Shown here: one piece after another, positions 6,387 to 11,667 of the stretch
Numbering within the stretch: the stretch's first letter is position 1
Layout of the letters: each line of letters opens with the position of its first letter
Assembly (NCBI GenBank): GCA_900547345.1
Contig: URGG01000057.1
Coordinates: 1 to 12,389 of the forward strand
From: an uncultured Collinsella sp.
GTDB taxonomy: Bacteria; Actinomycetota; Coriobacteriia; Coriobacteriales; Coriobacteriaceae
DNA: 12,389 bases
Reading direction: 5' to 3'
Notes under the pieces: generated by a model
What the model saw: only the letters and a program-made list of their open reading frames with translations
The model's database searches: none
What the model was told of the DNA's origin: nothing
Translations under genes and position numbers: made by a program

Positions 6387-6496
6387 CCCAAGCATGATCG
6401 GGTTTTCCAAGTGCCGCAGATTGCCGTGAAAGAGGAGCGACGCGTACTTTGGTACGCGAGCGACGGTTTGAACGGCAAGGTGCGGTGCTTGGGAAA
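6387..6496. repeat. ~110-bp imperfect palindromic element after guaB
   Basis: A 25-base arm (6403-6427) is complementary to 6472-6496 with five mismatched columns, one of them a possible wobble. In the middle, CGCGTAC (6441-6447) and GTACGCG (6452-6458) form a perfect seven-pair hairpin with loop TTTG. An extra CCCAAGCA at 6387-6394 is also perfectly complementary to TGCTTGGG (6486-6493), so the right arm has two possible partners. It begins six bases beyond the guaB stop on the minus strand. The shape is that of a dispersed palindromic repeat or structured 3' RNA; no coding frame in it looks real. Confidence 0.6.
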
Positions 6497-6501
6497 GCCG
6501 C

Positions 6502-8013
6502 TTAGCGATAGCTGACGCTTTGCTGGGAGTCCTTGACGACTACGTCGTGGGCGCCGCCTTCGACGATGGAGGTGGAGCTGACCAGAGTCAGGCGTGCCTT
6601 TTCCTGGAGCTCGGGGATCGAGAGGGCACCGCAGTTGCACATCGTGGACTTAACCTTGTAGAGCGTGCCGCCCACGCCGTCCTTGAGGGAACCTGCATAG
6701 GGAACGTAGGAGTCAACACCCTCGACGAAGCTGAGCTTCGCGGCGCCGCCCAGGTCGTAGCGCTGCCAGTTGCGGGCACGTGCAGAACCCTCGCCCCAGT
6801 ACTCCTTCATGTACTGGCCGTTGACGTTGACGCGCTCAGTCGGGCTCTCGTCGAAGCGGGCGAAGTAACGGCCCAGCATCATAAAGTCTGCACCCATGGC
6901 CAGGGCGAGCGTCATGTGGTAGTCGTAGACGATGCCGCCGTCGGAGCACACGGGCACGTAGACACCGGTCTCCTCGTAGTACTCGTCACGGGCGCGGCAG
7001 ACGTCGATCAGCGCGGTGGCCTGGCCACGACCGATGCCCTTGGTCCCGCGGGTGATGCAGAGGCACCCGCCGCCGATACCGACCTTGATGAAGTCGGCAC
7101 CGCAGTCTGCCAAAAAGCGGAAGCCCTCGGCGTCGACGACGTTACCGGCACCGACCTTGACGTCCTCGCCGTAGTTGGCGCGAATCCACTCGATGGTGCG
7201 CTTCTGCCACTCGCTGAAGCCCTCGGACGAGTCGATGCACAGGACATCGGCGCCGGCCTCGATGAGCAGCGGCACGCGCTCGGCATAGTCGCGGGTGTTG
7301 ATACCGGCGCCAACCATGTAGCGCTTGTCGTTATCGAGCAGCTCGTTGGGGTTGGTCTTGTGGCTGTCGTAGTCCTTGCGGAAGACAATGCCCATGAGAT
7401 GATCGTTGTCGTCGACGATGGGCAGGGCGTTGAGCTTGTTGTCCCAGATGACATCGTTGGCAACCTTGAGGCTGATGTTCTTGTCGCCCACGATGAGCTG
7501 CTCACGCGGGGTCATGAACTCGGAGACCTTCGTCTGGTGGTCATCGCGGCTGGGGCGATAGTCACGGCTGGTGACGATGCCCAGGAGCTTACCCTTGGGA
7601 GTTCCGTCGTCGGTGACCGGCATAGTGGAGTGACCGGTCTTCTCCTTGAGCTCGATGACCTGCTCCATGGTCATGTCGGGGGTCAGGGTGGAATCGGACT
7701 GAACGAAGCCGGCCTTGTGATCCTTGACGGCCTTGACCATAGCGGCCTCGGACTCGGCGCTCTGGGAACCGTAAATGAAGGACAGGCCACCCTCGGTAGC
7801 GAGCGCGACACCCATGTCGACGCCCGAGACGGACTGCATGATGGCGGAAACCATGGGGATGTTCAGGGTGATTGCCGGCTTCTCACCGCGCTTAAAGCGG
7901 GTCAGCGGCGTCTTAAGAGAGACGTTGTTGGGGATGCACTGCGAGGACGAGTAACCAGGAACCAGCAGATACTCCGAAAACGTGTGGGACTCACCGGGAA
8001 AGAACGTAGCCAT
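6502..8013 (-). CDS. guaB: IMP dehydrogenase with CBS domains
   Basis: IMPDH oxidises IMP to XMP with NAD+, the committed step to GMP, in the cytoplasm. The 503-residue product has the barrel split by a CBS pair (about 105-225) with VTSRDYRPSRDD and FMTPREQLIVGD. Active-site landmarks are D261 (CIDSSEG), K310, catalytic loop GIGGGCLCITR with C319, CSDGG (356-360), GRYFARFDESP (381-391) and the flap dyad R418-Y419 in NWQRYDLGG. From what I recall of the Tritrichomonas foetus enzyme, also 503 residues, these positions carry the same numbers, so this is that lineage rather than the shorter E. coli type. The phosphate-loop Ser before the catalytic Cys (GGGSIC) is Cys317 here. ATG at 8013 follows AAGGAG four bases upstream. 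It is transcribed divergently from the ModE-like gene. Confidence 0.96.
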   Translation of the reverse strand: MATFFPGESHTFSEYLLVPGYSSSQCIPNNVSLKTPLTRFKRGEKPAITLNIPMVSAIMQSVSGVDMGVALATEGGLSFIYGSQSAESEAAMVKAVKDHKAGFVQSDSTLTPDMTMEQVIELKEKTGHSTMPVTDDGTPKGKLLGIVTSRDYRPSRDDHQTKVSEFMTPREQLIVGDKNISLKVANDVIWDNKLNALPIVDDNDHLMGIVFRKDYDSHKTNPNELLDNDKRYMVGAGINTRDYAERVPLLIEAGADVLCIDSSEGFSEWQKRTIEWIRANYGEDVKVGAGNVVDAEGFRFLADCGADFIKVGIGGGCLCITRGTKGIGRGQATALIDVCRARDEYYEETGVYVPVCSDGGIVYDYHMTLALAMGADFMMLGRYFARFDESPTERVNVNGQYMKEYWGEGSARARNWQRYDLGGAAKLSFVEGVDSYVPYAGSLKDGVGGTLYKVKSTMCNCGALSIPELQEKARLTLVSSTSIVEGGAHDVVVKDSQQSVSYR

Positions 8014-8071
8014 GTTTCTCCTTTTTCCATGCGACCGGTCGGCTGCAGGCCTCGTAGGACCCAGCCCAACC

Positions 8072-8083
8072 TTGGGCGCCCAA
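8072..8083. promoter_or_regulatory. 12-bp palindrome in the guaB leader
   Basis: TTGGGCGCCCAA is a perfect 12-base palindrome a few bases downstream of the predicted guaB transcription start. CCCAG (8060-8064) and CTGGG (8086-8090) flank it as a second dyad. It could be a repressor operator or a leader hairpin. Confidence 0.35.
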
Positions 8084-8092
8084 TACTGGGGA

Positions 8093-8121
8093 AGTATCTT
8101 AACGCACTTTGACTGCTACAA
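8093..8121 (-). promoter_or_regulatory. Candidate guaB promoter
   Basis: On the minus strand TTGTAG (8121-8116) is followed after 17 bases by GATACT (8098-8093). Box matches are 3/6 and 4/6. The predicted start near 8086 leaves a leader of about 70 nt with the palindrome 8072-8083 at its beginning. Confidence 0.35.
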
Positions 8122-8153
8122 TGCATGATTTAAGAAGAGCACACGAGGGTTTG

Positions 8154-8181
8154 ACGCAGGCTTTGCGTTTGCCCAGCAAAC
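8154..8181. promoter_or_regulatory. Two overlapping short dyads before the ModE-like gene
   Basis: ACGCA/TGCGT (8154-8158 with 8164-8168) and GTTTGC/GCAAAC (8167-8172 with 8176-8181, three-base centre) overlap by two bases, about 25 bases upstream of the regulator start. The position suits an autoregulatory operator; the sequences do not resemble the E. coli ModE site. Confidence 0.3.
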
Positions 8182-8206
8182 ACTTTAGCGGGGAGACGTG
8201 GAGCGT

Positions 8207-8551
8207 ATGAAGTACAAGACGACGGCAAAGTTGGTCATTCAAGCGTGCGACAAAGATCTGCCGGGCGTGTTCGGCCACGGCTGCGTCTTACTGCTGCAAG
8301 GTATCGCCCGCGAGCGCTCGCTCAACCGTGCCGCAAAGAGCATGGGCATGGCGTATTCCAAGGCCTGGCGCATTGTGAACGAAGCCGAAGGTCAGCTGGG
8401 CTGCAAACTCATCGAGCGCGACGGCGCCCGCGGATCCACCCTCACCCCCGCCGGCGAGCGAGCCATAGCGGTCTACGAGGAGCTGCAGACCGACATTAAC
8501 AACGTCATCGCCACCAAAGCCAACGCCCTCATCGCCAGCATCAAAGAGTAG
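8207..8551 (+). CDS. ModE-like winged helix-turn-helix regulator (DNA-binding domain only)
   Basis: The 114-residue product matches the N-terminal DNA-binding domain of ModE (LysR-type winged helix). It has GHGCVLLLQGIARERSLN, then AAKSMGMAYSKAWRIVNEAE (helix-turn-helix, about 44-63), LGCKLIERDGARGSTLTPAG (wing) and a C-terminal helix for dimerisation. There is no C-terminal TOBE molybdate-binding region, so the signal it senses is unknown. Stand-alone proteins of this type often regulate molybdate or metal-cofactor genes, but none are visible here. I chose ATG at 8207; a GTG at 8198 in frame has GGGGAG only two bases away, which is too close. Ribosome binding for the ATG is ambiguous: GGGGAG at 11 bases or GGAG at 3. 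It faces guaB divergently. Confidence 0.78.
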   Translation: MKYKTTAKLVIQACDKDLPGVFGHGCVLLLQGIARERSLNRAAKSMGMAYSKAWRIVNEAEGQLGCKLIERDGARGSTLTPAGERAIAVYEELQTDINNVIATKANALIASIKE

Positions 8552-8557
8552 CCAATT

Positions 8558-8574
8558 TGGGACGGGGCTTTTTT
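8558..8574 (+). terminator. Weak terminator with partial G-rich repeat after the ModE-like gene
   Basis: AGCC at the stop codon can pair with GGCT (8566-8569), which runs into TTTTTT (8569-8574), giving a weak terminator. The segment TGGGACGGGG (8558-8567) is the same core found in the large inverted repeat at 8601-8662, so this looks like a decayed half copy. Confidence 0.35.
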
Positions 8575-8600
8575 AGCTGGTCGGTCACCATAGATGATTA

Positions 8601-8662
8601 TTCTGGGACGGGGATTAAAAAATCATTGTGTACCTAATGATTTTTTAATCCCCGTCCCAGAA
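8601..8662. repeat. Perfect 27-bp inverted repeat with TGGGACGGGG ends
   Basis: Positions 8601-8627 are exactly complementary to 8636-8662, with an eight-base centre GTGTACCT. The arms start TTCTGGGACGGGG and end in an A/T-rich part. Short outer matches TCGGT (8581-8585) and ACCGA (8668-8672) extend the dyad. It fills the gap between the ModE-like gene and pheA. On the plus strand no T-run follows the stem, so it is not a standard terminator. The length and perfection suggest a recent insertion or strong selection on the RNA or DNA fold. Confidence 0.8.
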
Positions 8663-8690
8663 AAATCACCGACACGTGAAAGGGGTCCCT

Positions 8691-9836
8691 ATGGACCTTG
8701 CTGACATCCGCCAGACCATCGATGGCATCGACACCACGCTCCTCAACAGCTTTGTCGAGCGTATGGACATTGCCACCGAGGTCGCCAAGTCAAAAATCGA
8801 GATGGGCAAGGCCGTCTTCGACCCCGCCCGCGAGCGCTCCAAGCTCAACAACCTCGCCAGCCGCGCGCCCGAGCGCTACGAGGCACAGACCATCGCCCTG
8901 TTCCGTCTCCTCATGAGCATGAGCAAGGCCGAGCAGCAGCGCTACATCAACGAGCTCAAGGGCATCACCATCTCGCAAAAGGCCCACGCCACGGCTGCAG
9001 CCTTTGACACGCCCTTCCCTCAAACGGCCACCGTTGCCTGCCAGGGCGTGGAAGGTGCCTATAGCCAGATCGCCGCGTGCAAACTCTTCGACGTGCCCGA
9101 CATCGCGTTCTTTGAGACCTTTGAGGGCGTCATGCGAGCCGTGCGCGACGGGTTCTGCGAGTTTGGCGTGCTGCCCATCGAGAACTCCACCGCCGGATCG
9201 GTCAACGCCGTCTACGACCTGCTCGCCCAGTTCGACTTTCACATCGTGCGCTCGCTTCGCCTCAAGATCGACCACAACTTGCTCGTCAAGCCCGGCACCA
9301 AGCTCGCGGACGTGCGCGAGGTCTACAGCCACGGCCAAGCCATTGCCCAGTGTGCCGGCTTTATCGAGTCCCACGGCCTGCACGCCACCAAGTACCCCAA
9401 CACGGCCATGTCGGCCGAGATGGTCGCCAACTCCGAGCGCACCGACGTCGCCGCCATCGCCTCGCGCAGCTGTGCCACGCTGTATGGCCTCGAGGTGCTG
9501 GAGCCCAATATCCAAGACTCGGACAACAACTACACGCGCTTTGTCGTCATCAGCCGCGAGCCGCGCGTCTACCCCGGCGCTAATCGCACCTCGCTCATGA
9601 TCACCACGGCCAACGAGCCGGGAGCCCTCTATCGCGTGCTCGAGCGCTTCTACGCACTCAACATCAACCTCATCAAGCTCGAGAGCCGCCCCATCCCCGG
9701 CCGCGACTTTGAGTTTATGTTCTACTTTGATCTGGACTGCCCCTTTGGCAGCAAGGCCCTCGACGACCTGCTCGATTCCATCGACGACGTGTGCGAGAGC
9801 TTCACCTACTTTGGCAGCTACACGGAGGTGCTCTAG
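8691..9836 (+). CDS. pheA: Chorismate mutase / prephenate dehydratase (P-protein)
   Basis: The bifunctional cytoplasmic enzyme converts chorismate to prephenate and then to phenylpyruvate, the committed branch to phenylalanine. Of 381 residues, about 1-90 form an AroQ-type chorismate mutase helix bundle (R7, R24, K35, D44, R47-E48 follow the family pattern). About 112-290 form prephenate dehydratase, with GVEGAYS (119-125), LPIENSTAGSV (161-171) and the catalytic TRF (282-284). A C-terminal ACT domain contains ESRP (331-334), the phenylalanine-binding motif, so feedback inhibition by Phe is expected. ATG at 8691 follows AAAGGGG by five bases; an in-frame GTG at 8676 would swallow that site. 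The next gene starts at the base after its stop, so the two are co-transcribed and probably translationally coupled. Confidence 0.95.
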   Translation: MDLADIRQTIDGIDTTLLNSFVERMDIATEVAKSKIEMGKAVFDPARERSKLNNLASRAPERYEAQTIALFRLLMSMSKAEQQRYINELKGITISQKAHATAAAFDTPFPQTATVACQGVEGAYSQIAACKLFDVPDIAFFETFEGVMRAVRDGFCEFGVLPIENSTAGSVNAVYDLLAQFDFHIVRSLRLKIDHNLLVKPGTKLADVREVYSHGQAIAQCAGFIESHGLHATKYPNTAMSAEMVANSERTDVAAIASRSCATLYGLEVLEPNIQDSDNNYTRFVVISREPRVYPGANRTSLMITTANEPGALYRVLERFYALNINLIKLESRPIPGRDFEFMFYFDLDCPFGSKALDDLLDSIDDVCESFTYFGSYTEVL

Positions 9837-11087
9837 ATGACCGATACCGCCGCAACCCGCCCCTACGGTGTGCTGGGCCGCGTGCTGGGCCACAGCTACA
9901 CCCCGACCATCTACAAAGAGCTCGCTGGGCTCGATTACGTGCGATTTGAGCGCGAGCCCGAGGACCTCGCGGCCTTTATGACGGGTAAAGAATGGGAAGG
10001 CACCAACGTGACCATCCCCTACAAACGCTCCGTCATGGAATACCTGGACGAGCTGAGCCCGCTCGCCGAGCGCATGGGCAACGTCAACACCATCACGCGC
10101 CTGCCCGACGGCCGCCTGCGCGGCGACAACACCGACTACTTTGGTTTTCAGTGCCTGGTCGAGGAGCTGGGCGTTGAGGTTGCCGGTAAGAAGGCCCTCG
10201 TGCTCGGCGCCACCGGCGGTGCCGGCACCACGGCAAGTTTGGTGCTAGGAGACTTGGGCGCCATCGTCGTACCCGTGGGTCGCACGAGCGAGGTCAACTA
10301 CGGCAACATCGCGCAGCAGTCCGACGCCGCCCTGCTCGTCAACTGCACGCCTGCCGGCATGTTCCCCCACTGCCCCGACGCGCCTTGCACGCTCGAAGGG
10401 CTCGATGCACTCGAAGGCGTTATCGACATTGTCTACAACCCCGCCCGCACGGGACTCATGCTCGAGGCCGAGCGTCGCGGCATCCCCTGCATCGGCGGCT
10501 TGCTCATGCTGGTGGCCCAAGCGGCACAGGCCGTCGAGCGCTATACCGGCCAAGTCACCCCGCGCAAGCGCATCTTAGATGTAACAGAGCGTCTGTCCCG
10601 CCGCGAGCAGAACATCGCCCTGATTGGCATGCCGGGCTCGGGCAAAACCCGCGTGGGTGAGCAGATTGCCCTGCTCACGGGTCGCGAGCACATCGACCTG
10701 GACGCCGCGCTTGAGAAGCGTCTGGGCATGCCCTGTGCCGACTATATCGTCGAGCGCGGCGAGGCGGCCTTCCGCGAGCAGGAGACGGCGGCGCTGTCCG
10801 ACATCTCCAAGCGCAGCGGCCTGGTGCTCTCCACCGGCGGCGGCGTGGTCACGCGTGACGAGAACTATCCGCTGTTGCACCAGAACAGCCAAATTGTGAT
10901 GCTCAACCGCAAACTCGACGAGCTCGCCCACAAGGGACGCCCCATCACCGCCCGCGACGGTATCGACAAGCTGGCCGAGCAGCGTATGCCGCGCTACCGC
11001 GCCTGGGCCGACTACATCATCGACTCACGCGACTGCGCCGCCAACACCGCCCATGCCCTCCTCGACACCCTCCCACCCGCTCTCTAA
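9837..11087 (+). CDS. Shikimate dehydrogenase-shikimate kinase fusion
   Basis: One 416-residue cytoplasmic protein carries two consecutive shikimate-pathway steps. Residues ~8-250 are shikimate dehydrogenase (3-dehydroshikimate to shikimate): GVLGRVLGHSYTPTIY (11-26), NVTIPYK with catalytic K63, GDNTDYFGF with D97, and the NADP loop GATGGAG (124-130). Residues ~257-416 are shikimate kinase: Walker A GMPGSGKT (264-271), shikimate-binding D289 in IDLDAA, FRE with R313, TGGG (333-336) and lid GRPI (367-370). The second serine of the usual HSxS substrate motif is threonine here (T22). A linker of only about 10 residues joins the domains. ATG directly abuts the pheA TAG, with GGAGG eight bases upstream inside pheA. 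A terminator-like hairpin follows the stop. I leave the symbol empty because it combines aroE and aroK. Confidence 0.94.
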   Translation: MTDTAATRPYGVLGRVLGHSYTPTIYKELAGLDYVRFEREPEDLAAFMTGKEWEGTNVTIPYKRSVMEYLDELSPLAERMGNVNTITRLPDGRLRGDNTDYFGFQCLVEELGVEVAGKKALVLGATGGAGTTASLVLGDLGAIVVPVGRTSEVNYGNIAQQSDAALLVNCTPAGMFPHCPDAPCTLEGLDALEGVIDIVYNPARTGLMLEAERRGIPCIGGLLMLVAQAAQAVERYTGQVTPRKRILDVTERLSRREQNIALIGMPGSGKTRVGEQIALLTGREHIDLDAALEKRLGMPCADYIVERGEAAFREQETAALSDISKRSGLVLSTGGGVVTRDENYPLLHQNSQIVMLNRKLDELAHKGRPITARDGIDKLAEQRMPRYRAWADYIIDSRDCAANTAHALLDTLPPAL

Positions 11088-11089
11088 CC

Positions 11090-11131
11090 AAAACCACCAC
11101 AAAGGGGACAGGCACCTTTGTGGTGGTTTTT
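11090..11131 (+). terminator. Terminator-like repeat hairpin between aroE-aroK and aroQ
   Basis: AAAACCACCACAAAGG (11090-11105) pairs perfectly with CCTTTGTGGTGGTTTT (11115-11130), 16 pairs, with loop GGACAGGCA; the strand ends in five T. The top of the stem and loop spell GGGGACAGGCACC, a G-rich core related to the TGGGACGGGG repeat upstream. It begins two bases after the aroE-aroK stop, and probably reduces transcription into aroQ. Confidence 0.75.
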
Positions 11132-11151
11132 CAACCGCAAAGGAAGCAACC

Positions 11152-11589
11152 ATGAAAGCACTCGTCATTAACGGCCCCAACCTCAACATGCTCGGCATTC
11201 GCGAGCCAGGCATCTACGGCAGCGACAACTACGACCGCTTGGTACAGATCTGCCAGGAGGCAGGTGCCGCGCAGGGCTTCGACGAGGTCGAGGTCTTCCA
11301 GTCCAACCACGAGGGCAGCATCGTCGACAAGATCCAGGAGGCCTACGGCAAGGTCGACGGCATCGTCATCAATCCGGCGGCCTACACGCACACCAGCGTG
11401 GCGATCCTGGACGCCCTCAAGGCCGTCGCCATCCCCGCCGTCGAGGTCCACATCAGCGCCGTCGAGACCCGCGAGGACTTCCGCCAGGTGAGCTACGCCC
11501 GTCTGGCCTGCTTCGCCACCATCACCGGCGAGGGCCTGCAAGGATATGCCCACGCGCTGGAGCTGCTGAAAGAGCATCTGCTACACTAA
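11152..11589 (+). CDS. aroQ: 3-dehydroquinate dehydratase, type II
   Basis: This enzyme removes water from 3-dehydroquinate to give 3-dehydroshikimate, the substrate of the upstream dehydrogenase domain. The 145-residue product is the normal type II size (dodecameric family). Motifs: NGPNLNMLGIREPGIYG (7-23) with lid R17 and catalytic Y22; QSNHEGSIVDKIQEA (50-64); INPAAYTHTSVA (73-84) with N74; VEVHISAVETREDFR (97-111) with catalytic H100. The usual HISN is HISA here (A103). ATG at 11152 follows AAGGA about seven bases upstream; the frame stays open further upstream, but that part overlaps the hairpin and the end of the previous gene. It is same-strand with pheA and aroE-aroK, separated by a 64-base gap with a terminator-like hairpin. 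Confidence 0.95.
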   Translation: MKALVINGPNLNMLGIREPGIYGSDNYDRLVQICQEAGAAQGFDEVEVFQSNHEGSIVDKIQEAYGKVDGIVINPAAYTHTSVAILDALKAVAIPAVEVHISAVETREDFRQVSYARLACFATITGEGLQGYAHALELLKEHLLH

Positions 11590-11592
11590 TCC

Positions 11593-11626
11593 TTAGGACA
11601 AAGGCATCAGATATGTTTGTCCCTAA
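11593..11626. other. Stem-loop between aroQ and glf
   Basis: TTAGGACAAA (11593-11602) pairs with TTTGTCCCTAA (11616-11626) through ten pairs with one bulged C; the 13-base loop has a small CAT/ATG inner dyad. No T-run follows on the plus strand. It may be a weak terminator for aroQ or another member of the GGGAC-type intergenic repeats. Confidence 0.45.
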
Positions 11627-11667
11627 ACTAAAGTAACTGTCCAATTGACATACAAAGGAGCACATCC

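Larger units (their letters stand above)
6002..6501. other. 500-bp intergenic region between guaB and ptsH
   Basis: No convincing long gene lies here. From the ptsH side it holds the SD-covering inverted repeat (6005-6052) and the candidate promoter (6070-6098). Next come a stem CACAGG/CCTGTG (6151-6175), a hairpin with nine-pair inner and five-pair outer stems (6201-6238), a 12-pair hairpin (6308-6342), a small GGTTG/CAACC stem (6357-6371) and the long imperfect palindrome (6387-6496). I looked for T-box, FMN, RNase P and SRP signature sequences and found none. Confidence 0.6.

Noticed and set aside
6380..6640. Minus-strand frame across the palindrome after guaB
   Set aside because: It overlaps the end of guaB in another frame and runs through the inverted repeat; Arg/Pro-rich shadow composition.
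6520..8112. Long plus-strand open frame opposite guaB
   Set aside because: Antisense shadow of a clear IMP dehydrogenase; product is repetitive in Val, Asp and Gly with no recognisable motif.
8198..8206. GTG start for the ModE-like gene
   Set aside because: The GGGGAG ribosome binding sequence would be only two bases away, and related proteins begin near the MKYK segment.
8601..8662. CRISPR repeat or insertion-sequence end
   Set aside because: There is only one complete palindrome, with no spacer-repeat periodicity and no transposase in the window.
8790..9893. Long minus-strand open frame opposite pheA
   Set aside because: Antisense shadow of a clear three-domain P-protein.
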